From: Microbacterium binotii
Lineage (GTDB): Bacteria; Actinomycetota; Actinomycetes; Actinomycetales; Microbacteriaceae
NCBI RefSeq assembly: GCF_021398715.1
Contig: NZ_CP090347.1
Coordinates: 992,001 to 1,056,000, forward strand
Reading direction: 5' to 3'
Length of the DNA stretch: 64,000 nt
Every line of letters starts with the position of its first letter. The first letter of the stretch is position 1. The position numbers and the translations under genes were made by a program. The notes below the pieces were generated by a model, which had not been told where the DNA came from, did no database searches, and saw only the letters and a list, made by a program, of their open reading frames with translations. Of this stretch, positions 17,466 to 26,097 are shown one piece after another.

Positions 17466-18149
17466 GTGAAGGTGATCGTGCGAGAAGACGCCGTGGGCGA
17501 GGTCCATCGCCTCCGCGCGCAGCTCGAGCGCGTTCAGGGCCGGCGGATGGAAGCGGCCGTACGGCCGGTGCATCCGGCGCTGGCCGAGCTCCTTCCCGGC
17601 GGAGGGCTCCGCGCGGGTTCCGCCTACACGGTCGCTCCCTCGACGTCATTGCTGCTCTCGCTGCTCGCCCGTCCCTCGCGCGAGGGGGCATGGTGTGCGG
17701 CCGTGGGGATGCCCGAGCTGGGCGCCGAGGCCGCGGCGGGACTGGGGGTCGCGCTCGAACGCCTCGTTCTCGTCCCCGAGCCCGGCCCACGCTGGCTGGC
17801 CGTGGCCGCGACCCTCGCCGAGGTCATGCCGGTGGTCGCCGTGCGTCCGGCCGGCGCGGTATCGGATGCCGAAGCCTCCCGCTTCATGGCGCGACTGCGC
17901 GACCGCGGAGCGAGTCTTCTGGTGCAGGGGGTCTGGCCACAGGCGGAGGCCGCGCTGCAGATCGTCGACTCCCGGTGGGACGGACTCGGCGACGGCTACG
18001 GCTACCTGTCGTCGCGCACGGTGACGATCGCCGTGCAGTCGCGCCGCTCTCCCGTGCCCCGGCGGGCGCGTCTCATGCTCCCCGATCGCGACGGCGCGCT
18101 CACCGCCGTGGCTCCCGCCGCTCCCGTGCCCATGAGGGCGGTGGGCTAG
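17466..18149 (+). CDS. imuA': ImuA'-like protein of the SOS mutagenesis cassette
   Basis: A 227-residue RecA-like protein without a good Walker A motif. It is the first gene of a three-gene operon with imuB and dnaE2. In mycobacteria ImuA' and ImuB are accessory factors that let DnaE2 bypass lesions. Visible features: HPALAELLPGGGLRAGSAY (the RecA-like start) and RTVTIAVQSRRSPVPRRARL near the end. The GTG start lies six bases after the -10, so the mRNA is leaderless. The stop (TAG) directly abuts the imuB ATG. Identification rests mainly on context. Confidence 0.88.
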   Translation: MKVIVREDAVGEVHRLRAQLERVQGRRMEAAVRPVHPALAELLPGGGLRAGSAYTVAPSTSLLLSLLARPSREGAWCAAVGMPELGAEAAAGLGVALERLVLVPEPGPRWLAVAATLAEVMPVVAVRPAGAVSDAEASRFMARLRDRGASLLVQGVWPQAEAALQIVDSRWDGLGDGYGYLSSRTVTIAVQSRRSPVPRRARLMLPDRDGALTAVAPAAPVPMRAVG

Positions 18150-19688
18150 ATGCCCGTGCGCACTCTCGTCGTCTGGATCCCGGACTGGCCGGTGGTCGCC
18201 TTCGGACGCGAGAGCGGCGAGGATGCGGCGGCGGTCGCGGTCGTCGAGAAGAACGTCGTGGTCGCCTGCTCCGCAGCGGCCCGCGCCGAGGGGGTGCGTC
18301 GGGGCCAGCGTCGTCGCGACGCGCAGAGCGCCTGTCCTCGCCTGCAGATCGTGGCGATGGATGCGGCACGAGACCATCGCGCCTTCGCGCCGCTCGTGGC
18401 GGCGATCGAAGGTCTCGCGCCGCACGTGCAGATCATCCGCCCGGGGCTCTGCGCGCTGAAGGCGCGGGGGCCCGCCCGCTATTACGGCGGCGAGGAGGAG
18501 GCGGCGGACGTCCTGCGTGCGGCGCTGCACGAGGCGGGTGTGAGGGATGTCCGCATCGGCATCGCCGACGGCCCCTTCACGGCCGAGCAGGCAGCCCGTG
18601 CCGCAACGACCGCCGAGGCGCCGGTGCGGTGCGTGCCTCCGGGTCTTTCAGGACCCTTCCTCGCGCCCCTGCCCGCCACCTTGCTGCACGACGCCGGGGC
18701 CGAGACCTCGCTCGCCTCGCTGCTGGCGCGACTGGGCATCCACACGCTGGGCGCGTTCGCCGAGCTGCCGACCGACGGCATCCGCGATCGCCTCGGCGAG
18801 CAGGGAGTGCGGCTTCAGGCACTCGCCGCGGGAGCGGACTCCCGCACGGTGGCCCCCCGCGACGTCCCGCCCGAGCTCGATCGCGAGGTCGTGTTCGAGC
18901 CGCCCGTCGAACTCGCCGAGCAGGCGGCCTTCGGGATGCGGATGGCGGCGGAGGAGTTCATCGCGCGTCTCGACACGTTGCGGCTGGTGTGCACCGAGCT
19001 GCGTGTGGAGCTCGAGTCCGAGCGGGGAGAGCGCAGTGAACGGGTCTGGCTGCATCCGGGAACCTTTGACGCGGCGGCGGTCGTGGACAGGGTGCGTTGG
19101 CAGCTCGCCGAGCAGCAGGAGCTGCGCAGCCCCGTGGCCCGCGTGCGCATCTCGCCCGAGGCCGTCGACGATCAGGCTCACCACGTGCCGGGGCTGTTCG
19201 GCCGAGGCGAGCGCGAGAAGGTGCACCATGCGCTCTCGCGGGTGCAGGCGATGCTCGGGCATCGGAGCGTTCTGACGCCGGTCATCGCCGGTGGGCGCTG
19301 GCTCGATGAGCGCCAGGTGATGGTGCCCTGGGGTGACCGCGCGGTCGCCCCGCGCGACGCGTCGCTGCCCTGGCCGGGTTCGCTGCCGGCACCGCTGCCG
19401 ACCACGGTGTTCCCCGTGCCCCGTCCGGCCGAGGTGCGCGATGCCGAGGGCGCCCGCATCCTCGTCGACGAGCGCGGGGCGCTGTCGGGCACGCCCGCCG
19501 ACATCGCCGTCGCAGGAATCCGGCGCGGGGTGCTCTCGTGGGCGGGACCGTGGACGGTCATCGAACGCGAGTGGGATGCGGCCCGCCGCCGTGTGGCGCA
19601 CCGGTTCCAGATCGTCGACGCCGCCCAGGTCGCCTGGCTGCTCGTGCACGAAGACGGTCGCTGGAGCATCGAGGCGAGGTACGACTGA
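18150..19688 (+). CDS. imuB: ImuB, Y-family polymerase-like protein
   Basis: A 512-residue protein with a Y-family polymerase fold. The N-terminus reads RTLVVWIPDWPVVAFGRE, where active polymerases have an Asp-rich motif, so the catalytic acids are missing, as is known for ImuB. In the mycobacterial system ImuB bridges DnaE2 to the sliding clamp; ASLPWPGSLP (about 405-415) could be the clamp-binding segment. It starts directly after imuA' and its TGA shares one base with the dnaE2 ATG. Confidence 0.93.
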   Translation: MPVRTLVVWIPDWPVVAFGRESGEDAAAVAVVEKNVVVACSAAARAEGVRRGQRRRDAQSACPRLQIVAMDAARDHRAFAPLVAAIEGLAPHVQIIRPGLCALKARGPARYYGGEEEAADVLRAALHEAGVRDVRIGIADGPFTAEQAARAATTAEAPVRCVPPGLSGPFLAPLPATLLHDAGAETSLASLLARLGIHTLGAFAELPTDGIRDRLGEQGVRLQALAAGADSRTVAPRDVPPELDREVVFEPPVELAEQAAFGMRMAAEEFIARLDTLRLVCTELRVELESERGERSERVWLHPGTFDAAAVVDRVRWQLAEQQELRSPVARVRISPEAVDDQAHHVPGLFGRGEREKVHHALSRVQAMLGHRSVLTPVIAGGRWLDERQVMVPWGDRAVAPRDASLPWPGSLPAPLPTTVFPVPRPAEVRDAEGARILVDERGALSGTPADIAVAGIRRGVLSWAGPWTVIEREWDAARRRVAHRFQIVDAAQVAWLLVHEDGRWSIEARYD

Positions 19689-22600
19689 TGGGCTGGCACA
19701 ACCCTCCCGTCCCGTGGTCGGAGCTCGAACGCGCCCTCAGCGACGCGCGTCGGCCGAGGCCCGTTCCCGCCGGGGCGGACGGCGGCGACAGCCCGGCGTG
19801 GTCGCACAAGCGCGGCCCCTACGTGCCGCCGGCGATCGAGCGCCCCGAGCAGGTCGTTCCCTACGCCGAGTTGCACGCGCACTCGTCGTACTCGTTCCTC
19901 GACGGGGCGTCCTCGCCCGAGGAGCTCGTCGAGCAGGCGGAACGACTGGGGCTGCACGCCCTCGCCGTCACCGACCACGACGGCTTCTACGGCTCGGTGC
20001 GGTTCGCGGAGGCGGCGGAGCCCCGCAAGTTGCAGACGGTGTTCGGAGCCGAGCTGTCGCTCGATCTGCCCGCCCCGCAGAAGGGACGCCCCGATCCGGT
20101 CGGACGTCACCTGCTTGTGCTCGCCCGCGGGCACCAGGGGTACCACCGTCTTGCCGGCGCCCTCACCCGGGCCCAGCTGCGGGGCGCGGAGAAGGGGCGT
20201 CCGGTGTACGACGTGACCGAGCTCGCCGAGCAGTCCGGCGGGCCGCGCGATCCGCAGTGGGCCGTGTTCACCGGATGTCGCAAGGGCGCCGTGCGCCAAG
20301 CGCTCGCGCTCGAGGGTCCCACCGGGGCGGCGCGCGAACTCGACCTGCTCATCGACCTGTTCGGACGGGATGCGGTGCAGGTCGAGCTCATCGATCACGG
20401 CGATCCGCACGACACCCGCACCAATGACGTCCTCGCCGCCCTCGCCGTCGAGCGCAGTCTTCCTGTCGTCGCGACCGGCAACGTGCACTACGCGGTGCCC
20501 GAGCGCCGGCTCCTGGCGGCGGCGATCGCCGCCGTGCGGGCGAACCGCAGCATGGACGAGCTCGACGGCTGGCTGCCGGCCCACGGTGGCGCCTTCCTGC
20601 GCTCGGGCGCCGAGATGGCCGCGCGCTTCGCCCGGTACCCCGGCGCGGTCGCACGCAGTGTCACGCTCGCCGACGAGCTCGCGTTCCCGCTGCGGAAGGC
20701 TTCGCCGGCGCTGCCCAAGCTTCCCGTTCCCGAGGGGCACACGCCCATGTCATGGCTGCGGCAACTGGTGTGGGATGCGGTGCCGCGCAACTATCCGAAC
20801 CTCACCGAGGATCAGCGTCAGCGCATCGAACGCGAGCTCGAGGTCATCGAGATGAAGGACTTCCCCGGGTACTTCCTCATCGTCTACGGCATCGTGCAGG
20901 AGGCGCGGCGGCGCGGCATCCTCTGCCAGGGTCGCGGCTCGGCGGCGAACAGCGCGGTCTGCTATCTGCTCGACATCACGGCGGTCGATGCGATCGCCTA
21001 CAACCTGCCCTTCGAACGGTTCCTGTCGAGTCTGCGCGACGAGGAGCCCGACATCGACGTCGACTTCGACTCCGACCGTCGTGAAGAGATCATCCAGTGG
21101 GTCTACCAGCAGTACGGGCGGGAGCGCGCCGCGCAGGTGGCCAACGTCATCCAGTACCGCCCCAAGAACGCCGTGCGCGACATGGCGCGGGCGCTCGGGT
21201 TCTCACCCGGACAGCAGGACGCCTGGTCGAAGCAGGTCGAGCGCTGGGGCGCGTCGCTCGAGAGCGCACCCGACCACGACATCCCGGATCAGGTCGTGGC
21301 CTATGCGACCGAGCTGCTCAAGGCGCCGCGACACCTCGGCATCCACTCCGGCGGCATGGTGCTCACCGAGCGGCCGGTGGGCGAGGTCGTGCCGATCGAG
21401 CATGCTCGGATGCCGGGGCGCACCGTCATCCAGTGGGACAAGGACGACGCCGCCTGGATGGGGCTGGTGAAATTCGACCTGCTCGGGCTCGGAATGCTCT
21501 CCGCTCTCCAGTACTGCTTCGATCTGATCCGGGCGGCGACGGGGGAGAGGTGGGAGCTGCGTTCGCTGCCGAAGGAGGAAGCGGCGGTCTACGACATGCT
21601 GTGCCGTGCCGATTCCATCGGCGTGTTCCAGGTCGAGTCGCGCGCGCAGATGGGGCTGCTGCCGCGCCTCCAGCCCCGGGCGTTCTACGACCTCGTGATC
21701 GAGATCGCCCTCGTCCGGCCCGGTCCGATCCAGGGCGGGGCGGTGCATCCGTTCGTGCGGCGCAAGCTCGGCCACGAGGAGGTGACCTATCCGCATCCCG
21801 ACCTCATCCCCGTGCTTGAGCGCACCAAAGGGATCCCCGTCTTCCAGGAGCAATTGATGCAGATGGCGATGGTGGTGGGCGACCTCTCCGGAGAGGATGC
21901 CGACCTCATGCGCCGGGCCATGGGGTCCAAACGCGGTCAGGAGCGCATCGACTCGCTGAAGGAGAAGCTCTACGCCGGCATGGCGCGCCATGGCCTCGTC
22001 GGCGAGGACGCGGATGCGATCTACCGCAAGATCCAGGCGTTCGCGAACTTCGGGTTCGCCGAGTCGCACTCGCTCTCGTTCGGCCTCCTGGTCTACGCGA
22101 GCTCGTGGATCAAACTGCACTACCCGGCGGCGTTCCTCGCGGGGCTGCTGCGGGCGCAACCCATGGGCTTCTACTCGCCCGCGACGTTGACCGCGGACGC
22201 CCGGCGCCATGGCGTCGAGGTGCGCCGACCCGATGTGCAGCTCTCGGGCGCCCAGGCCGGACTCGAGCCGCTCGGAGACAGCACCGAGCCGACGGGGATG
22301 GACGTCTGCCGTGGTCCGCAGCCGCCCGTGGGGCCCTTCGATGCGGCGGCTCCCGACGAGTCCGCCGCGCATCGTCGTGACGGTGCGTTCGCGGTGCGGC
22401 TGGGGCTCGGAGCGGTGACCGGCATCGGTGAGAAGGTCGCCGCACGCATCGTCGCCGCGCGCGACGCGGAAGGGCCGTTTCGCGACATGCGCGATCTGGT
22501 GCGCCGGTGCGACCTCTCCGTGGCGCAGCTGGAGGCGCTGGCCACGGCCGGCGCCTTCGACTGTTTCGGGCTGACCCGCCGCGAGGCCATCTGGTCGGCC

Positions 22601-23092
22601 GGCACGGCTGCGCAGGACCGGGCGGAGTTCCTCCCCGACACCGTCATGGCGGTACAGCCGCCGTTGTTCCCCGACCCGTCGAGCTACGAGACGCTCGCGG
22701 CCGATCTCTGGGCGACCGGCATCTCCACCGACGATCACCCGCTGACCCATTACCGTTCCGCGCTGGATGCGCGGGGAGTGCTGACCTCGCGCGAGCTGCG
22801 CGCCCACGAGTCGGGGCGGCGCATCGAGGTCGCGGGGCTGGTGACCCACCGGCAGCGGCCGGCGACCGCATCCGGGATCACCTTCCTCAACCTCGAAGAC
22901 GAGCACGGGCTGGTGAATGTGATCTGCTCGACCGGCGTATGGAACCGATACCGACGCATCGTGCGCGACTCGCCGGCGCTGATCGTGCGTGGGATGCTGG
23001 AGCGTTCGGTGGAGGGGGTCACCAACCTCGTGGCGGATGCGTTCGAGGATCTCCGGGTGGGCATCTCGCACCGTTCACGCGACTTCCGATGA
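19688..23092 (+). CDS. dnaE2: Error-prone DNA polymerase DnaE2
   Basis: A 1134-residue C-family polymerase that carries out SOS-induced mutagenic synthesis past lesions. An N-terminal PHP domain begins YAELHAHSSYSFLDGAS. The polymerase core has the metal-binding PDIDVDFDSDRR, and a C-terminal OB domain has RIEVAGLVTHRQRP. A stretch near 830-900 (DSTEPTGMDVCRGPQPP) looks like a lineage-specific insert. The start at 19688 overlaps the imuB stop; an open frame reaches 19538 but lies inside imuB. A terminator follows. Confidence 0.97.
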   Translation: MGWHNPPVPWSELERALSDARRPRPVPAGADGGDSPAWSHKRGPYVPPAIERPEQVVPYAELHAHSSYSFLDGASSPEELVEQAERLGLHALAVTDHDGFYGSVRFAEAAEPRKLQTVFGAELSLDLPAPQKGRPDPVGRHLLVLARGHQGYHRLAGALTRAQLRGAEKGRPVYDVTELAEQSGGPRDPQWAVFTGCRKGAVRQALALEGPTGAARELDLLIDLFGRDAVQVELIDHGDPHDTRTNDVLAALAVERSLPVVATGNVHYAVPERRLLAAAIAAVRANRSMDELDGWLPAHGGAFLRSGAEMAARFARYPGAVARSVTLADELAFPLRKASPALPKLPVPEGHTPMSWLRQLVWDAVPRNYPNLTEDQRQRIERELEVIEMKDFPGYFLIVYGIVQEARRRGILCQGRGSAANSAVCYLLDITAVDAIAYNLPFERFLSSLRDEEPDIDVDFDSDRREEIIQWVYQQYGRERAAQVANVIQYRPKNAVRDMARALGFSPGQQDAWSKQVERWGASLESAPDHDIPDQVVAYATELLKAPRHLGIHSGGMVLTERPVGEVVPIEHARMPGRTVIQWDKDDAAWMGLVKFDLLGLGMLSALQYCFDLIRAATGERWELRSLPKEEAAVYDMLCRADSIGVFQVESRAQMGLLPRLQPRAFYDLVIEIALVRPGPIQGGAVHPFVRRKLGHEEVTYPHPDLIPVLERTKGIPVFQEQLMQMAMVVGDLSGEDADLMRRAMGSKRGQERIDSLKEKLYAGMARHGLVGEDADAIYRKIQAFANFGFAESHSLSFGLLVYASSWIKLHYPAAFLAGLLRAQPMGFYSPATLTADARRHGVEVRRPDVQLSGAQAGLEPLGDSTEPTGMDVCRGPQPPVGPFDAAAPDESAAHRRDGAFAVRLGLGAVTGIGEKVAARIVAARDAEGPFRDMRDLVRRCDLSVAQLEALATAGAFDCFGLTRREAIWSAGTAAQDRAEFLPDTVMAVQPPLFPDPSSYETLAADLWATGISTDDHPLTHYRSALDARGVLTSRELRAHESGRRIEVAGLVTHRQRPATASGITFLNLEDEHGLVNVICSTGVWNRYRRIVRDSPALIVRGMLERSVEGVTNLVADAFEDLRVGISHRSRDFR

Positions 23093-23098
23093 CACGGT

Positions 23099-23127
23099 AA
23101 AGACCCCCGGGCGAACCCGGGGGCCTT
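23099..23127. terminator. Bidirectional terminator after dnaE2
   Basis: CCCCCGGG (23104-23111) with CCCGGGGG (23116-23123) and a CGAA loop, flanked by AAAGA on the left and CCTTT on the right. It lies between dnaE2 and the converging HesB-like gene and can work in both directions. Confidence 0.85.
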
Positions 23128-23138
23128 TGGGCGGGGTC

Positions 23139-23417
23139 TCAGCCCCGGACGCCGAGGGCGAAACGGACCGAGCCGTCGTCGCCGACCTCGGCATCGAGCA
23201 CCCTGTCGTCGAGGGCATCCGTCGCACCGGAGTCCACGAAGACGCGAGCACCCGACGTCTCGACCACCGCGTCCTGCGGTTCGGGGGCGGCAGCGAGCGC
23301 GAGCTCGAATCCGGTCTCGGTGCCGGTGTCGCGAATGCGCAGCCCGCCACCTTCCGCCGGGATCTGGGACGAGATCGTCTTGACCGCCGAAGCAGCGTTC
23401 TCCGTCAGAGTGAGCAT
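23139..23417 (-). CDS. HesB/IscA-like protein without cysteines
   Basis: A 92-residue protein with the A-type iron-sulfur carrier fold pattern: LTENAASAVKTI at the start, GGLRIRD in the middle and a VFVD strand. The three Cys that carry the cluster in IscA/ErpA proteins are absent; there is no Cys in the whole chain. It is therefore unlikely to bind a cluster in the usual way. The start at 23417 follows GGAAGGGAGC. Its role is unknown. Confidence 0.8.
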   Translation of the reverse strand: MLTLTENAASAVKTISSQIPAEGGGLRIRDTGTETGFELALAAAPEPQDAVVETSGARVFVDSGATDALDDRVLDAEVGDDGSVRFALGVRG

Positions 23418-23530
23418 GGTGCTCCCTTCCATCGATGTCTGCGGACCGGCCACGATTCCGAGAATCCGAAGCGGAATCAACCCCTGCACGCGGATCGGAT
23501 CGAACTCACACGAGGTTCACCGGGAACTTT

Positions 23531-24232
23531 TCAGGACGTCAGCCGCTGGTCGGTGTTCGAGTAGCTGATCGAATCGGCGGTCGCCCCGACGAGTCCGAGC
23601 GTGACGCGCAAGAGCGTCGGGGTGATGCCGTCGCGCGGCGGGGGAGTCTCAGCGCCGAGGGTGTACGACGTGCCATCGGCCCCGGTCGCGGTGAGGGAGT
23701 TCAGGTAGACCGACACATCGCCCGAGAGCGTCATGGTGTCCGCCGTGGTGACCAGGGCCGGGCCCTCGGCATGCCCCACGGTCAGGGCGAAGCCGGTGAT
23801 CGTGATGCTGTCCGCACTGATCTTGAGAGCGTGGGTTCGGGTGCCGTCGGCGAGGGGGACGGTCACGAGCGAGATGCCTTTGAGTCCGCTGATCGACAGG
23901 CCGTCCGAGCCGAGTTGCGCCGGCGGCTGAGTGAACACGGGGGCACTCTCATCCGGTACCGCCTCGACGGGCGCCTCCGGTTCGGTGGATGCCTGCGGCG
24001 TGGGCGTCGCGCTCGGAGTGGGGCTCTGCCCGCCGAGGTCCGGGATTCCGGGCAGGCCGGGCTCCTCCGATTCGCTCGGCGAGGGCGTGGGCGACGGCGC
24101 GGGGGTCGGGTCGTCGCACGACATGAACAGCGGAATGCACCATGCCATCGGTCGCTCGGTCGGAGCGGCGGCGGCGCCGGTGCTCGCGGTCAGTGCCGCG
24201 ACCAGGGCGACGGGCAGCAGGCGGCGGATCAT
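23531..24232 (-). CDS. Secreted protein, third gene of a DUF6230/DUF6114 operon
   Basis: A 233-residue protein with a signal peptide (MIRRLLPVALVAALTASTGAAAA), a Pro/Ser/Thr-rich linker (about 45-95) and a beta-rich C-terminal domain (about 105-225) with repeated short strands such as GLSISGLKGISLVTV. No family is recognised for certain. The C-terminal domain resembles the DUF6230 product in strand pattern and could be a relative. It overlaps the DUF6114 gene by four bases (ATGA), so the three are one operon, probably making envelope proteins. Confidence 0.75.
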   Translation of the reverse strand: MIRRLLPVALVAALTASTGAAAAPTERPMAWCIPLFMSCDDPTPAPSPTPSPSESEEPGLPGIPDLGGQSPTPSATPTPQASTEPEAPVEAVPDESAPVFTQPPAQLGSDGLSISGLKGISLVTVPLADGTRTHALKISADSITITGFALTVGHAEGPALVTTADTMTLSGDVSVYLNSLTATGADGTSYTLGAETPPPRDGITPTLLRVTLGLVGATADSISYSNTDQRLTS

Positions 24233-24711
24233 GCGGTCTCCTTCTCGCCGTTGGTTCGCACCTCCCGCTCCTCGCCCGATGCGAGCGCGGATGCGGCCTC
24301 ACCGGGCCGCGGCGCCCACGAGACGACCGTGATGCCGCCCACGCAGCCCAGCAGCATCCCGACGATGAATCCTCCGAGGTTGACGCCGACGATCGAGTAC
24401 ACGGCCAGACCCAGAGTGATCACGCCGTAGAAGATGCGGTGTGCGGGCATGAAGATCGACAGGGCGCCGAGCAGGACGAGAGCCAGAGGCACGATGGTCG
24501 CCTGCAGACCTTCGATGCCGAGCTGGATGTGCAGCTTGCCGAAGTCGAGCTGGCTGGACAGGAACATGACCAGGCCGGCGACGATGACGAGTACGCCGCC
24601 GACGAACGGGCGCTGCCTGCGCCAGGCGCGCCAGCGCGACGGCTTCTTCTCGGGCTCGTCCTCGGCCGCCTCGCGCTCGGCGAGGGAGCGACGCGTGGCG
24701 TTCAGAAGCAT
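24229..24711 (-). CDS. DUF6114 membrane protein
   Basis: A 160-residue protein with a basic N-terminus (RWRAWRRQRPF) and four predicted membrane helices (about 36-52, 70-90, 92-112, 115-130). It matches the DUF6114 pattern (PFVGGVLVIVAGLVMF). DUF6114 genes usually sit next to DUF6230 genes in actinobacteria and their function is unknown. The start at 24711 overlaps the upstream DUF6230 gene by ten bases. The middle position between two exported proteins suggests a membrane partner for them (inference). Confidence 0.82.
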   Translation of the reverse strand: MLLNATRRSLAEREAAEDEPEKKPSRWRAWRRQRPFVGGVLVIVAGLVMFLSSQLDFGKLHIQLGIEGLQATIVPLALVLLGALSIFMPAHRIFYGVITLGLAVYSIVGVNLGGFIVGMLLGCVGGITVVSWAPRPGEAASALASGEEREVRTNGEKETA

Positions 24712-25298
24712 GTCTTCGTTCCGTCGGTCAGCTCCAGCTTCATCCCCGTCAAGGTGAAGGTCGACGCCTGCGTACTCCACGAGTTCTGCTGGAGGTTGGC
24801 GATGCTCACGGTGTCGGCATCCTGTGCGAAGTCGCCCGCGGAGCCCTTCGCGGCGGTGTTGACGGTGGACGCATCCACGCCGATGCGGATGTTGCCGAAC
24901 GAGGAGTCGCCGCGCAGACCCGTCATGCCGATCTGCAGGTTCGTGGCGCTCGCCGGGTTGCCGCCGCCGCCGGCCGTGATGAGCACGCCGACCTTGCCGA
25001 GCGGGGTGTCGGACACGACGGACTGGCACAGGTCGGCCAGCGTCGCCGAGGCGATGTTGGCGATCGCGACCGAGTGCTGGGTGCCGGCCGTGTCCTGGGT
25101 CACACCGGCGTACTGCGAGAACCCTGTGCCCTCGAGCTGAGAGGCGCTGATCTGGAACTCGCTGCCGGATACCGCGAACGACACGGGGACGGCGCCCTGG
25201 GCGACGCCGCCGAACAGCAGACTGGATGCGGCCACGACGGGGATGGTGGCCAGGGCGACACGACCGGCGCGCGAGCGCACCATGTTGGGGAACTTCAT
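24702..25298 (-). CDS. DUF6230 secreted protein
   Basis: A 198-residue protein with a signal peptide (basic start, then VALATIPVVAASSLLFGGVAQGA) and a DUF6230-like domain: FAVSGSEFQISASQLEG near the start and two Cys (about 90 and 197) that could form a disulfide. It is first in a three-gene operon with DUF6114 and another secreted protein, and it diverges from a TetR regulator. The function is unknown. The promoter is excellent (TTGACA, 16 bases, TAGGCT). Confidence 0.82.
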   Translation of the reverse strand: MKFPNMVRSRAGRVALATIPVVAASSLLFGGVAQGAVPVSFAVSGSEFQISASQLEGTGFSQYAGVTQDTAGTQHSVAIANIASATLADLCQSVVSDTPLGKVGVLITAGGGGNPASATNLQIGMTGLRGDSSFGNIRIGVDASTVNTAAKGSAGDFAQDADTVSIANLQQNSWSTQASTFTLTGMKLELTDGTKTCF

Positions 25299-25344
25299 CG
25301 ATCCTCCGGGGGTGAGGGGACGGCGACGATGCCGTCGGTGAGTG

Positions 25345-25372
25345 AGCCTAGACCTCGTTGACGAACTGTCAA
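25345..25372 (-). promoter_or_regulatory. Promoter and operator of the DUF6230 operon
   Basis: On the minus strand TTGACA (25372-25367), 16 bases, then TAGGCT (25350-25345). The palindrome TTGAC-GAACT-GTCAA (25358-25372) covers the -35. A second dyad, GTGAGAG (25377-25383)/CTCTCAC (25398-25404), lies between this promoter and the divergent TetR gene. Either could be the TetR operator. Confidence 0.75.
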
Positions 25373-25440
25373 TAGCGTGAGAGCCGGTATGAGAGGACTC
25401 TCACCCCGGGCGCGCCCGACCTCTCGCCTAGGCTCTGGCT

Positions 25441-26031
25441 ATGGGGAGTGAGCGGCGCACCAGGCTGAGTCCGGAGCAGCGTCGCGCGCAGTTGGTCGCA
25501 CTCGGCGTCGCCTTCTTGGCGGACAGACCGCTCGACGACCTGACCATCGAGGAGCTGTCGGAGCGGGCGGAGGTCTCGCGGGCGCTGATCTTCCACTACT
25601 TCGGCTCGCGCCAGGGCCTTCATCAGGCGGTGGTCGCGCGCGCGGGTGACGCGCTGCTGGAGGCGACCCATCCGCGCGAGGAGCTGGCCGCGGTGGAGCG
25701 GCTGCGTGACACCCTGCGCCGCATCGCGCTGTTCGTGCGCGAGAACCGCGGCACCTTCTTCTCGCTCGTGCGCGGCGTCGCCAGCGGCGACCCCGAGGTG
25801 CGGGTGGTCGTGGACCGCGCTCGGGATGCCAACGCGCAGCGTCTGCGCGAGGTGTTCGCCGAACTGGGAGTTCCCGCCAGCCCGCTGCTCGACGTCGCCC
25901 TGCGCTCCTGGGTGGCATTCGCCGAGGAAGTGCTGATCGAGCTGGCCGTCGATGACGACGTCGACATCGACGACATCGTCGGCTTCCTCGAGCGCAGCGT
26001 GCAGGGCGTCGTGTCCGCCGTGGCTCCCTGA
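25441..26031 (+). CDS. TetR family transcriptional regulator
   Basis: A 196-residue regulator with an N-terminal helix-turn-helix (about 10-60: TIEELSERAEVSRALIFHYFGSRQGLHQAV) and an all-helical ligand domain. It diverges from the DUF6230-DUF6114 operon and is the natural candidate to control it. TAGGCT (25429-25434) is six bases before the ATG, so the transcript is probably leaderless. Confidence 0.9.
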   Translation: MGSERRTRLSPEQRRAQLVALGVAFLADRPLDDLTIEELSERAEVSRALIFHYFGSRQGLHQAVVARAGDALLEATHPREELAAVERLRDTLRRIALFVRENRGTFFSLVRGVASGDPEVRVVVDRARDANAQRLREVFAELGVPASPLLDVALRSWVAFAEEVLIELAVDDDVDIDDIVGFLERSVQGVVSAVAP

Positions 26032-26097
26032 CACACGTCGGGGGGCCGTTCGTCAATCGTCTTAGCCGGATCCGTCGGTCCGCTTTAGCGTGGTGCC

